Both the position numbers and the translations under genes were made by a program. The notes below the pieces were generated by a model. The model ran no database searches. It was not told where the DNA came from and worked only from the letters and a program-made list of their open reading frames with translations. This document shows positions 44,687-52,900 of a DNA stretch of 64,000 nucleotides, piece after piece. This DNA comes from Actinomyces oris (GTDB lineage: Bacteria; Actinomycetota; Actinomycetes; Actinomycetales; Actinomycetaceae). Numbering within the stretch: the stretch's first letter is position 1; the number at the start of each line of letters is the position of its first letter. The DNA lies in NCBI RefSeq assembly GCF_001553935.1, contig NZ_CP014232.1:868001-932000 (forward strand), read 5' to 3'.

Positions 44687-44816
44687 GGGGACATCGACAG
44701 GGACATTCCGCACGGCGGGGTGCCATCTCTTCCGGGCGGGGACATCGTGCGCGTGCGGGGACGGGATTCCTGTCCCCGACGGCGTCGAATGCCCCCGGCT
44801 GCGATGATATGTCCCC
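44687..44816 (+). repeat. GGGGACA palindromic repeat, copy E
   Basis: Starts GGGGACATCGACAGGGACATTC and ends GATATGTCCCC, with a central GGGGACGGGATTCCTGTCCCC hairpin split across the usual loop. It is most similar to copy C and is the left partner of copy F around vapBC. Confidence 0.85.
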
Positions 44817-44836
44817 GTCCGTGTGCGGGGCGGTCT

Positions 44837-44899
44837 ACTCCGCGGGCGGCCCGACGACGAGCGGCTCCTCACCGGGGGCGCGCACCTCGGCGCGAGGCG
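44837..44899 (-). pseudogene. Remnant of the 3' end of the GH13 gene
   Basis: The 63 bases match 45814-45876 at 59 positions. Read on the minus strand they encode RAEVRAPGEEPLVVGPPAE and end in TAG, against RAEVRAPGEAPLVVEPPAE and TGA in the full gene. It is a duplicated gene end immediately upstream of the vapB promoter. Confidence 0.85.
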
Positions 44900-44915
44900 T
44901 CAGCGCCACCCTTGG

Positions 44916-44930
44916 TATGATCTGGGTATG
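44916..44930 (+). promoter_or_regulatory. Leaderless vapB promoter (TATGAT then ATG)
   Basis: TATGAT at 44916-44921 is a near-ideal -10 element, six bases before the ATG. No ribosome site is present. Confidence 0.6.
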
Positions 44931-45155
44931 ACTCAGAAGATCGCGGTGAGCCTCCCTGACGAGCAGGTCGTCTCGATCCGTCGCGCGGTCGAGCAGGGCA
45001 GGGCTCCGTCGGTGTCGGGCTTCATCAGCGCAGCGGTCGCTCGCGCACAGCGGGAGGACGACCTCGCCCAGCTGCTGGACGACCTTGATCGCGAGCTCGG
45101 TCCCGTCAACGACGCCGACCTGGCCTGGGCGGACAAGGCGCTGGGACTGGCGTGA
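44928..45155 (+). CDS. vapB: Ribbon-helix-helix antitoxin of a VapBC module
   Basis: A 75-residue protein. KIAVSLPDEQVVSIRRAVEQ followed by SVSGFISAAVARA is a ribbon-helix-helix DNA-binding head, and the acidic C-terminus (LLDDLDRELG, NDADLAWADKAL) would wrap the toxin. It probably represses its own leaderless promoter. The stop overlaps the toxin start (GTGA). An upstream in-frame extension runs into the duplicated GH13 fragment and is rejected. Confidence 0.88.
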   Translation: MTQKIAVSLPDEQVVSIRRAVEQGRAPSVSGFISAAVARAQREDDLAQLLDDLDRELGPVNDADLAWADKALGLA

Positions 45156-45553
45156 CCACCACCAGCAAGACGAGCGTCAAGGGCCTGACTCTCGACACCG
45201 GTGCGTTGCTCGCGCTTGAGCGCGGGGACTCGCGGGTCCGCGCGCTCCTTCGGCGGGCACTAGAGACGGGACTGCCTCTGAGTGTTCCCGCCGGCGTCGT
45301 GGCACAGGCCTGGCGGGGCGGTCCGCGGCAGGCCCGCGTCGCGCGACTGCTCGCGGATCCCAGCGTGCACGTGGCACCGCTGGACGACATGACGGCGCGA
45401 GCCGTCGGCCTGCTGTGCGGACGCAGCAGACACCGGGACATCGTTGACGTTCACGTCGCCCTGCTGGCGCAGGAGCAGGGGCACACCGTGGTGACCTCCG
45501 ACCCTGAAGACCTGAGCGCGGTCCATCCCAGTCTCCCACTCATCACGGTCTAG
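45152..45553 (+). CDS. vapC: PIN-domain ribonuclease toxin (VapC family)
   Basis: A 133-residue PIN protein. Acidic metal ligands lie in LTLDTGALLALE, DIVDVHVALLA and TSDPEDLSAV. SVPAGVVAQAWRGGPRQARV is typical of one actinobacterial VapC branch. It would cut RNA, commonly tRNA or rRNA in this family, unless bound by the antitoxin. The GTG start overlaps vapB by four bases. The module is bracketed by GGGGACA repeats and by the GH13 gene end and its duplicate. Confidence 0.9.
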   Translation: MTTTSKTSVKGLTLDTGALLALERGDSRVRALLRRALETGLPLSVPAGVVAQAWRGGPRQARVARLLADPSVHVAPLDDMTARAVGLLCGRSRHRDIVDVHVALLAQEQGHTVVTSDPEDLSAVHPSLPLITV

Positions 45554-45601
45554 ACGGGCGTTGCAAACCGCGGCTGCAAACCCCTGCCGGCGACATCGCC
45601 A

Positions 45602-45737
45602 GGGACATTCCGCGCGGCGGGGTGCGGTCTCTTCCGGACGGGGACAACCCGCGCGTACGGGGACGAGATTCCCGTCCCCGTACGCGTCGATGGCACCCGC
45701 CGGTGGCAAAGTGTTCCCAACGGCGTCGAATGTCCCC
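45602..45737 (+). repeat. GGGGACA palindromic repeat, copy F
   Basis: 136 bp with termini GGGACATTC and GAATGTCCC. The central hairpin has perfect 12-base arms (GCGTACGGGGAC and complement). It shares GATGGCACCCGCCGG with copy D. Confidence 0.9.
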
Positions 45738-45811
45738 GTCAGCGCGCGGGTCCCCCAGTCCTCGACCGCCAGGACGCCGACGCCACCGATCCCTGGCCGC
45801 GCGCGGGCCCC

Positions 45812-47125
45812 TCACTCCGCGGGCGGCTCGACGACGAGCGGCGCCTCACCGGGGGCGCGCACCTCGGCGCGGGGTGCCGGCTCCAGGGCCAGGCTCACGT
45901 GCAGCCGCTGGCCCTCCTCGCCGACGGCGTCGTAGGACAGTCGCGGATTGTCCAGCTCGGTGACCTCGGTACGGGCGCGCACGAGCCAGGGGTGGCGGCG
46001 TCGCAGCCCGATGAGGTCCTGGTGGAGCCGCAGCATCCAGGCTCCCTGCGGCGCGAGCCCGGACGGCGTGGCCGGCAGGGCGGGGCGGACCTCGTCGTCG
46101 CCGCCGAGAGTCTCGGTCTTCACCCCACGGAAGGCCTGCTCGTCCCCGTAGTAGACGCTGGGCACGCCGCCCACGGTCATGAGCAGGACGACGGCGAGCG
46201 CCGCCCCGCCGGCCCCGACCTTGCTGGCGATGCGGGTGACGTCGTGGTTGCCGACGAAGGTCGCCGGGACGAACCGGTCCAGCAGCTCGTTGTGGCGCTT
46301 GAGGCACCAGTCGAGCTCGTAGAAGTTGACGTCGGCCAGCGAGCTCCAGGTCGCCTTCCACAGCTCGTACTGCGTGACGGTGTCCACGGTGGAGGCCTCG
46401 ACGAAGCCGGCATAGTCGCCGTGGATGACCTCACCCATGAACCAGGCGTCGGGGTGGCGCTCGCGCACGGCGGGCAGGACGCTCGCCCAGAAGGCGGGGT
46501 CGACGGCGTAGGCGGCGTCCAGGCGCCAGGCGCTCGCGCCGCGGTCGAGCCAGTGGGTGAGCACCCGCACGGCCAGATCGCGCACCTCGGCGGAGTCGTG
46601 GTTGAGGGCGGCCAGGGACTCGTGCCCCTCGAAGGTGGCGTAGCCGGGGCCGGACGGTCCGGCATCGCTCCCGCCAGTGGCGTCGTCGAAGCGGAAGAGG
46701 CCGCGCTCCTCTCCCCCGGCGCGGGCGGCCCGGAACAGGGGGTGCTCGGTGCCGACGTGCCCGAGGACGCCGTCGAGCATGAGGGACAGGCCCCGGGTGC
46801 GGCAGGCCTCGGCGAGGCGGTCGAAGGCGGAGTCGTCCCCCAGGCGGGGGTCGATGCGCAGGTGGTCGGTGGTGTCGTAGCCGTGGGTGGAGGAGGCGAA
46901 GATCGGTCCGAGCGACAGACCATTCGCACCGAGCTCGACGGCGTAGTCGAGCCAGGGCTCCAGGCGGTCCAGGCGCGCGGGGACGCCGGGCTCGGTCAGG
47001 GGCGCACCCGGTTCGGGGCGGATGGGGGCGCCGGTGGCGCCGAGGGGGTAGACCTGCCACCAGATGGCGTGGTCGATCCAGGCGGGGGTTGCGGGACGGC
47101 TTATTCCAGGTGACTCACTAACCAT
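45812..47125 (-). CDS. GH13 alpha-amylase-family glycosidase
   Basis: A 437-residue GH13 enzyme. Barrel motifs appear in order: LGANGLSLGPIF, DGVLGHVG (region I), WRLDAAYAV (nucleophile Asp), WFMGEVIHGDY (acid/base Glu) and FVGNHDVTRI (region IV). The C-terminal domain is short. It would act on alpha-glucans or small alpha-glucosides in the cytoplasm; no signal peptide is present. Specificity is not clear. The start has GGAGGC close by. Its last codons are duplicated at 44837-44899 beyond the vapBC module. Confidence 0.92.
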   Translation of the reverse strand: MVSESPGISRPATPAWIDHAIWWQVYPLGATGAPIRPEPGAPLTEPGVPARLDRLEPWLDYAVELGANGLSLGPIFASSTHGYDTTDHLRIDPRLGDDSAFDRLAEACRTRGLSLMLDGVLGHVGTEHPLFRAARAGGEERGLFRFDDATGGSDAGPSGPGYATFEGHESLAALNHDSAEVRDLAVRVLTHWLDRGASAWRLDAAYAVDPAFWASVLPAVRERHPDAWFMGEVIHGDYAGFVEASTVDTVTQYELWKATWSSLADVNFYELDWCLKRHNELLDRFVPATFVGNHDVTRIASKVGAGGAALAVVLLMTVGGVPSVYYGDEQAFRGVKTETLGGDDEVRPALPATPSGLAPQGAWMLRLHQDLIGLRRRHPWLVRARTEVTELDNPRLSYDAVGEEGQRLHVSLALEPAPRAEVRAPGEAPLVVEPPAE

Positions 47126-47163
47126 GCCTCCAAGGGTGCCGCCGCTCCCGTTAGCATGTCAAG

Positions 47164-47781
47164 GTGCCGTCTCGTACCGACAAGCGTCCCCGCCTGCGCA
47201 TGGATCCCGCCGAGCGCCGCGAGCTGATCCTGTCCGCGGCGAGGCATGCCTTCGCGAGCCGCCCGTACGAGGAGGTCTCGCTGGTCGAGGTCGCTGCGGA
47301 GGCTCAGGCCTCCGAGGCGCTGGTGCACAAGTACTTCGCCGGGAAGGCCGGCCTTTACGCCGAGGTGCTCCGGCTCGCTGCCGATGACCTGACTGAGCGC
47401 ACCCGGAGGGCCGACGACGCCCTGCCGGAAGGGTCGTCAGCCCGGGACCGGGTGCGGACATCGGTGCTGACCTACCTGGACTTCATCGCCGAGCGCTCCC
47501 CCGGTTGGGTGACCTACCAGGCACTGGCCGGGCACGACCCGGGTGACGAGGCCGCCCGAGTGAGGCGGCAGGCGCGCGAGGCGGCGGTGGCAGCCCTGGC
47601 CGAGGTTGTCGGCGGCAGCCGGGGCCACCGTGACGACTTCGCCCTGTGGGGCTACCTGGGATTCCTCGACGATGCCTGCCTGCGCTGGGTGCACGCCGGC
47701 TGCCCCGACGACCAGCGCCACAGCCTGATTGACGCAGCGCTGGGCTGCCTGGAAGGAGCCCTGGGCGACTGGCGGGCATGA
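47164..47781 (+). CDS. TetR-family transcriptional regulator
   Basis: A 205-residue repressor-like protein. The helix-turn-helix reads VSLVEVAAEAQASEALVHKYF near residues 38-58, and the rest is a helical ligand domain with no close named relative. It is divergent from the GH13 gene with only 38 bases between starts, so it probably controls that gene or itself. The GTG start follows TAGCAT (47152-47157) by six bases without a ribosome site, consistent with a leaderless mRNA. Confidence 0.9.
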   Translation: MPSRTDKRPRLRMDPAERRELILSAARHAFASRPYEEVSLVEVAAEAQASEALVHKYFAGKAGLYAEVLRLAADDLTERTRRADDALPEGSSARDRVRTSVLTYLDFIAERSPGWVTYQALAGHDPGDEAARVRRQAREAAVAALAEVVGGSRGHRDDFALWGYLGFLDDACLRWVHAGCPDDQRHSLIDAALGCLEGALGDWRA

Positions 47782-47843
47782 GATCTGGGACCGCCCCCGG
47801 CGAATGACACCCCGGAGTCGGCAGTCCGGCCCGCAGACGCGAA

Positions 47844-47880
47844 CGTGGGGCCCACCTCTCAAGGAGGTGGGCCCCACGTG
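47844..47880. terminator. Bidirectional terminator, tetR / dps
   Basis: CGTGGGGCCCACCT pairs with AGGTGGGCCCCACG across a short loop, between two convergent genes. Confidence 0.85.
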
Positions 47881-47912
47881 ATGGAGTCAGCGCGTCGGCG
47901 CGAGCCTCAGGC

Positions 47913-48416
47913 TCAGCGCACGGGCTTGCGGACCTCGGCGGAGAGGAACCAGGCCTGCTGCTCGAGCTTGCCGATGAGGTCCTCGACGATGCCGGAGGAG
48001 GTGGGGTCCTCGGAGTCGACGTCCTCGTCCACGCCGCGCAGGGTGGCGACGACGGCCTCGATGGCGGAGACGATGTAGGCAACACCCTCGCTGGTGAGGA
48101 TCTCGCCCTCGGGGGCGGCCGGCACGGTGGTGGCGGCGGAGACGGTGGCCGGGCGGCCGTCGGGGACGGCGTTGATGGCGCGCATGCGCTCGGCGACCTC
48201 GTCGGAGCCGGCGCGAGCGATGGCGACGACCTCGTCAAGGTTGAGGTGGACGTCGCGGAAGTTCGGGCCAACGATGTTCCAGTGGATCTGCTTGCCGACC
48301 AGCTCGAGGGCGATGAGGTCGGTCAGGACGCGCTGGAGGTTGTCGCTCAGGGCGGCGGAGGCGGTGTAGGAGAGGTTGATGGACGGTGTTGTCATGGTGT
48401 CTGCGTTCATGGCCAT
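47913..48416 (-). CDS. Dps-family ferritin-like protein
   Basis: A 167-residue Dps protein that stores iron in a 12-subunit shell and limits hydroxyl-radical damage, with possible DNA binding. Ferroxidase ligands are in HWNIVGPNFRDVHLNLDE (His, His, Asp, Glu). A loop of about 20 residues rich in Ala/Thr/Pro follows. TAAAGT (complement of 48418-48423) is placed for a leaderless start at 48410, two codons inside the longest frame. It fits the iron and oxidative-stress theme of the region. Confidence 0.93.
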   Translation of the reverse strand: MAMNADTMTTPSINLSYTASAALSDNLQRVLTDLIALELVGKQIHWNIVGPNFRDVHLNLDEVVAIARAGSDEVAERMRAINAVPDGRPATVSAATTVPAAPEGEILTSEGVAYIVSAIEAVVATLRGVDEDVDSEDPTSSGIVEDLIGKLEQQAWFLSAEVRKPVR

Positions 48417-48527
48417 TACTTTACTACGTCGCGAGTCCCTGTGGGTGTTACTTATGATTCACAGGCAAGCCATGCCTCACCTGGAACCAAGGCTCACCTG
48501 CCCCGACGGGCTTCTTTGGTGATCCAC

Positions 48528-49232
48528 TCAGCCGACCTTGCAGGTGTTCGGCTCGCCGGTCTCCTCCTCCTCGGAGGCGAGCCAGTGTCCGTTACTACCG
48601 GGCACCATGGTGTTCTTCGCCGGGATGCGCGCCTTGTTGGTGGGTTCGGTGACGTCCTTGCCCTGCGCGTCGACGTAGGTCACCTGCGTCATGTCCACAC
48701 AGTAGGTGACGGTGGCGCTCTGGCCGTCGGAGCTCATGGCGACCTCGGAGATCGCCACCTTGACGGGGGTCTTGGCCTTCTGCCCCGCGTTTTTCAAGGT
48801 GGCGGCGTCATTGAGGAGCTGCTGCTGGAGGTTGCCGGTGGTGACAGTGGGTACCTTGCTCGTGTCCTGCCCGCCGCCGACCCACAGCTTCCAGGACATC
48901 TGATCGTAGGCCACGAAGTCCTGGAGGATCGCGACCCGCTTGACGTCGAGGCCGGCGGGGATCGCGGTGACGGCGTACCCGAGCTGGGCGTCGGACAGGG
49001 AGGCCGCCGTGACGGTGCCAGCAGTGCCCGACGCCGTAGCGGAAGCCGAGGGGGCCGACGTCGGCCTCCCCGTGGAACCAGCCCTGCTGGCGGGCGCCTT
49101 GGCGTCGGGCTTGGAGTCCTTGGAGGAGCAGCCGGTCAGGGCCAGTGAGCCGGCGAGCAGCAGGCAGCCCAGTGCGGCAGCTCGACGACGACCCCCAGCT
49201 CGACTCGCGGGGCGGTTCTCGGCATGTGCCAC
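48528..49232 (-). CDS. Lipoprotein of unknown function
   Basis: A 234-residue exported lipoprotein. An Arg-rich head, hydrophobic segment and lipobox LTGC (Cys35) form the signal. A Ser/Ala/Thr linker follows, then a globular domain with two cysteines (TYCVDMTQVTYVDAQG and the C-terminal NTCKVG) that may form a disulfide. The layout resembles lipoproteins with an NTF2/DUF-type outer domain, but no family can be named. The GTG start has AGGAG upstream. Confidence 0.85.
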   Translation of the reverse strand: MAHAENRPASRAGGRRRAAALGCLLLAGSLALTGCSSKDSKPDAKAPASRAGSTGRPTSAPSASATASGTAGTVTAASLSDAQLGYAVTAIPAGLDVKRVAILQDFVAYDQMSWKLWVGGGQDTSKVPTVTTGNLQQQLLNDAATLKNAGQKAKTPVKVAISEVAMSSDGQSATVTYCVDMTQVTYVDAQGKDVTEPTNKARIPAKNTMVPGSNGHWLASEEEETGEPNTCKVG

Positions 49233-49776
49233 AGGGGCTCCTCACTGTCGGCCGGAATCAACCCGGCGGAAACCAACCCGTTGACAGTACCTCGAAGGTC
49301 ACGAACATGTCTCGACCTTCGTCGACCTCCTTGCTACACCCCTGTTCTGGCGAGGGTACGTGCTGCCAACAGTCCTCAGAAGGAGGAACCAGACCTACTG
49401 CACAGGCTTGCCGGTCAGGCCATCCAGGATGATGGCCGATGTCAAGGGCTCGTCATCGACAGGGACACCCTGCGCACTGGGGACAGGATTTCCGTCCCCC
49501 GACGCACAAACAGCCCCTGCCTGGAACGGAGTGCCCCCAGCCACGGTGAAGCGTCCCAGACAGCGTCGAAGATCCCCGTGAGGGAGCGAGCCGACCGAGG
49601 TCTCCCCGCCCACCGCGACGAGACCGGACCAACTGACCAACAGCCCGGGACACCCGGCCCAGGCGTCGCGGTCACCTTGGCAACAGCTGGAGTCTCACCA
49701 GTGGCCCACACCCCGCCACCCGCACCCCGACACAGGTCGCCAACGTCATGAACTCATACATCTAGGCAAAGACCAC
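49233..49776. other. Gene-free region with repeat copy G
   Basis: 544 bases between the lipoprotein and the PIN toxin genes. TTGACA at 49281 could be a -35 element. Repeat copy G lies at 49462-49577. I see nothing else definite; short frames here are low complexity. Confidence 0.55.
49462..49577 (+). repeat. GGGGACA palindromic repeat, copy G (diverged)
   Basis: A shorter, decayed copy starting GGGACACCCTGCGC with an internal GGGGACAGGATTTCCGTCCCC core and ending GTCGAAGATCCCC. It faces copy H across the second toxin-antitoxin module. Confidence 0.7.
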
Positions 49777-50169
49777 TCACCACAGGATCGTCACACCGGA
49801 CAGTTCCTCGAAGGCCGGATCGCGCGTCACCAACGCAAGCGACTCGCACATCGCTTGCGCCGCCAGCATCCGATCAAAGGGATCGCGATGCGACCACTCA
49901 AGCTGCCCGCTCAAACGCGCGTGCGACCACTCGATGGGCAAGAACTCCGCTCCGAGCCGTCGCACGTGCCCCTCGAGAGCATCCAGCCACGGCCCCGCAC
50001 CAGGCAGTTTCCCAATGCGGTTCTTGGTATGCAGCTCCCATGCACTGGCGACGGAGACCACCACGAGATTCCCTCGGTCTCGCAGCACCTCGACAGCCCT
50101 CCCGCCCAGACGCGAGGGCTCATTGATCGCCCACATGAGCGCATGCGTATCGAGCAGGTAGCCCTTCAT
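49777..50169 (-). CDS. PIN-domain toxin (VapC-like) of a second toxin-antitoxin pair
   Basis: A 130-residue PIN protein. It opens LLDTHALMWAINEP, typical of the PIN branch paired with Phd/YefM antitoxins. Other acidic sites are in VASAWELHTK, HRDPFDRMLAAQA and VTRDPAF. It is a predicted metal-dependent ribonuclease. The ATG at 50169 overlaps the antitoxin stop (ATGA); a longer frame upstream is the antitoxin read in another frame. Confidence 0.9.
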   Translation of the reverse strand: MKGYLLDTHALMWAINEPSRLGGRAVEVLRDRGNLVVVSVASAWELHTKNRIGKLPGAGPWLDALEGHVRRLGAEFLPIEWSHARLSGQLEWSHRDPFDRMLAAQAMCESLALVTRDPAFEELSGVTILW

Positions 50170-50387
50170 GCACCCTCCCAGGCACTCAGCTCCTCCTCCG
50201 GCAGCTCGTCGAAGAACGTGTCCGGCAGCCGGTATCCGCCGAAGCCCAGCTCCCGCTCGCCCCCGACCGGAACCAAGCGCGCCACTGTCTGACGCCCTCG
50301 GGCGATGTTGATGGTCGCCCCCTGCTCGACCTCCACCAACAGTGCCGACAGATGCGTCTTCGCCTCCTGAACCTTCACCGTCTTCAT
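50166..50387 (-). CDS. Phd/YefM-type antitoxin
   Basis: A 73-residue protein starting MKTVKVQEAKTHLSALLVEV, the standard Phd/YefM DNA-binding head, followed by INIARGRQTVARLVP and a C-terminal acidic tail with FFDELPEEELSAW. It should neutralise the overlapping PIN toxin and repress the operon. No clear ribosome site precedes the ATG. Confidence 0.92.
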   Translation of the reverse strand: MKTVKVQEAKTHLSALLVEVEQGATINIARGRQTVARLVPVGGERELGFGGYRLPDTFFDELPEEELSAWEGA

Positions 50388-50462
50388 GCATTGATGGTCC
50401 CAGGAGAAAGCGACCTGGTCAACCAGGTTGGTCAGGTTGCGCCGCCGCCCACCCTCATGGCC

Positions 50463-50599
50463 GGGGACATTTCGCACCGACGGGGACTGTTTGCGCGTCC
50501 GGGGACAGGAATGCTGTCCCCGGGCGCGCAGGATGCCCCCGTCTGGAGTGGAGTGTCCCCGGCCGGAAGAGAGTGTCCCCGACGGCGTCGAATGTCCCC
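50463..50599 (+). repeat. GGGGACA palindromic repeat, copy H
   Basis: 137 bp starting GGGGACATTTCG and ending CGAATGTCCCC (inverted termini). It contains a central GGGGACAGGAATGCTGTCCCC core and two extra TGTCCCCG words. Confidence 0.85.
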
Positions 50600-50611
50600 G
50601 CAGGCGGGGAG

Positions 50612-51420
50612 TCAGGCCCAGGGCTGGCGCTGAGCCCACTCCTGCGGGCTGACGCGGCGCCCGGTGTAGAAGGGCGTGTCCACGCGCACGTGCATGCGCG
50701 CGTCCGTGTAGCGCTGGTGGTGCAGGACCCCCTCGAGGCGGTCGAGGCTGTCGGCCTCGAAGCCGAGGATCCACTCGTAGTCGCTCAGGCCGAAGGTGGA
50801 CAGGGTCGAGCCCTTGACGTCGGGGTACTTGGAGAAGCCGTGGCGCCCGTGCTGGGCCATCATGCGCGAGCGCTCCTCGGGCTCGAGCAGGTACCACTCG
50901 TAGGAGCGCACGAAGGGGTAGACCATGACCCAGTCGCGCGGTGCCACCCCGGCCAGGCAGGCCGGCACGTGACGGGGATTGAACTCGGCGGGCGTGTGCA
51001 GCCCCATGCAGGACCACACCGGCTCCAGATAGCGACCCAGCGCACTGCCGCGCAGACGGTGGTAGGCGTCCTGCAGGACCTCGGGGTCGTCGTCGAGCCA
51101 CCACACGAGCAGGTCGGCGTCGGCGCGCAGGCCCCCGACGTCGTACCAGCCGCGCGTCGTCACGCCGCCGGCCTCGACGAAGTTGGCGCTCTCCCCCAGG
51201 AGCTGCTCGCGCTCGGGCTGGGAGGCGGGCAGCGGGCGAGCCAGGCGGAAGACGGCGTAGAGCGTGTAGTGGTACTGGTTGTTGATGGCCTCCAGGTCGA
51301 CGTCGGTGGCGTCGCGTGGGTCGCGGTGGGGGCGGCGCTCCTCGTCCTCGAAGCGGTGCAGGCCCCCTCACCGGGGTGACCGCCGGGGTGTCCGTGCTGG
51401 CCGTGGGTGTCGGTGCTCAT
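50612..51420 (-). pseudogene. hemQ: HemQ coproheme decarboxylase, frame broken by one missing G
   Basis: The ATG at 51420 has a strong site (AGGAGAAGAG) and opens MSTDTHGQHGHPGGHPGEG. At a run of five G (complement of 51363-51367) the frame must gain one base to continue as LHRFEDEERRPHRDP and then the HemQ body (NNQYHYTLYAVFRLARPLP, GWYDVGGLRADADLLVWW, YPFVRSYEWYLL). The stop TGA just upstream in the body frame and the lack of any in-frame start exclude an intact shorter gene. Repaired length is 269 residues with a His-rich head. HemQ converts coproheme to haem b, the last step of this pathway, so loss would be damaging; a sequencing undercall is likely. The downstream gene product joins hemH upstream. 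Confidence 0.88.
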
Positions 51421-51460
51421 TCTCTTCTCCTGGTTCTTATCGGAGCTACTGGGATGGGGA

Positions 51461-52900
51461 CTATCGAGAACCGTCGCCGTCGGTCCCGTGGTGAGCGGGC
51501 CGGCCGGGGTGGCTGGCCCCGTTCCGGCAGCACGAGTCCGGGCAGACCGTGTGGAAGGGGCCGACGCCGGTGGTCGAGTCGGGCCGGACGTCCTCACCGC
51601 GGGCGGCGGCGGCCCGCTCGAAGAGGATGTCGACGAGGGAGTCGATGAAGGCCGGGTGGGTGCCGACGGTGGCAGCGCGCGCATACGGCATCCCCAGGTC
51701 GCGGGCGGTCTGGGCGGCCTCGGTGTCGAGGTCGAAGACGACCTCCATGTGGTCGGAGATGAAGCCGAAGGGGGCCACGACGACGCCCTCGGGCCTGCTC
51801 ACGGGGTGGCCGTCGGTCAGGTGCCCGGCGGCCAGTGCCTCGAGGTGGTCGTTGACGTCCGGTTCGAGCCAGCGGGCCTGCGGCGGGCCGGAGCGCGAGC
51901 AGTAGACGAGGTCGGCCTCCACCGTCTCCAGGCCGAGACGGCGGGCGACCTCGGGCACGAGGACGGCGGCCAGCGCCTCGTGCTGGGCGACGTAGGAGAC
52001 CTCCGTGGACAGGTCGGCGGCCACGCCCGGCTCTCGCCTTCCGGTCTCAGTCGGGCCGGCGACGTCGGAGAGGCCGTGCTCGTCGTGGGTGCTCTCGGGG
52101 CCCGACTCCGGGGCGGAGCCGGCCTCCATGCCCAGGGGGATGGAGTGGGTGACGAGCACGAGTCGCGCGTCCGCGGCCGCCACTCCCTGCTCGGCCAGGG
52201 CGCCGTAGGCCTCGACGATGGCGTCAATGTTGGCCTGCAGCAGGCCGGGGGTGTTGTAGTAGGGGCGCGTCTTGTCCGCGGTGAGCTCCACGGGACCGCC
52301 CCCGTCCCCACCGACCCGGGCGGCGGCGTCGGCCTCGAATCCCTCACCGGTGGAGCCGTCCGCGCCGTCGGCGAGCAGGGCGACGGCGCCGGCCAGGTCC
52401 TCGCGGTACTGGCGGCACCCGGAGTAGGAGCCGAAGGCCGCGGTGGGCAGGGCCAGAACGCGGCGGGCCCCGGCGTCGGCCAGCTCGCGCAGGGCCTGGC
52501 TGACGAAGGGGTGCCAGTTGCGGTTGCCGACGATGATCGGCAGCGTTGAGCCGCGCTCGGCCAGGCGGGCCTGGAGGGCGTCGCGCAGCTCGGCGTTGCA
52601 CGCGTTGATCGGGGAGGCGCCGCCGACGCTCTGGTAGTGGCCGGAGACCTCCACGAGGCGAGAGTCGGGCACGCCGCGGCCGGCGGTGGCGTTGCGCATG
52701 AAGGGCAGGACGTCCTCGGGGCGGCGGGGCCCGCCGTAGGACTGCAGAAGGATGGCGTCGTAGGGGGCCAGCGGGTCGAGGGCCGGGACAGTGGCCGGAG
52801 CTCCGGCGAGGTCAGCGCCCGGGAGGGCATCCGGGCGTGCGTCCAGGCACGCGGGAGCCTCCTGGGTGGGCCCGGGCACGGGCGCGGCGGTGTCAGTCAT
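51461..52900 (-). CDS. hemH: Coproporphyrin III ferrochelatase (HemH/CpfC)
   Basis: A 479-residue ferrochelatase, longer than usual because of an N-terminal head of 45 residues, two Gly/Ala/Glu-rich insertions and a C-terminal tail. Core motifs are ILLQSYGGPRRPEDVLPFM, HYQSVGGASPIN, TAAFGSYSGC and the metal-site His in VLVTHSIPLGM. C-terminal cysteines (VCPDSCC) are placed like the 2Fe-2S ligands of actinobacterial enzymes. It inserts iron into coproporphyrin III, and HemQ then acts. The ATG at 52900 has GGAGAG upstream and overlaps hemA by eight bases. Confidence 0.95.
   Translation of the reverse strand: MTDTAAPVPGPTQEAPACLDARPDALPGADLAGAPATVPALDPLAPYDAILLQSYGGPRRPEDVLPFMRNATAGRGVPDSRLVEVSGHYQSVGGASPINACNAELRDALQARLAERGSTLPIIVGNRNWHPFVSQALRELADAGARRVLALPTAAFGSYSGCRQYREDLAGAVALLADGADGSTGEGFEADAAARVGGDGGGPVELTADKTRPYYNTPGLLQANIDAIVEAYGALAEQGVAAADARLVLVTHSIPLGMEAGSAPESGPESTHDEHGLSDVAGPTETGRREPGVAADLSTEVSYVAQHEALAAVLVPEVARRLGLETVEADLVYCSRSGPPQARWLEPDVNDHLEALAAGHLTDGHPVSRPEGVVVAPFGFISDHMEVVFDLDTEAAQTARDLGMPYARAATVGTHPAFIDSLVDILFERAAAARGEDVRPDSTTGVGPFHTVCPDSCCRNGASHPGRPAHHGTDGDGSR

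Noticed and set aside
41821..50599. GGGGACA copies as a CRISPR array
   Set aside because: Copies are long, unevenly spaced by whole genes, and palindromic throughout; there are no regular spacers or cas genes.
50166..51371. A 401-codon minus-strand frame across the antitoxin, repeat H and hemQ
   Set aside because: It is a composite of other frames; its last part is the real antitoxin and the rest is Arg/Pro-rich shadow of hemQ.
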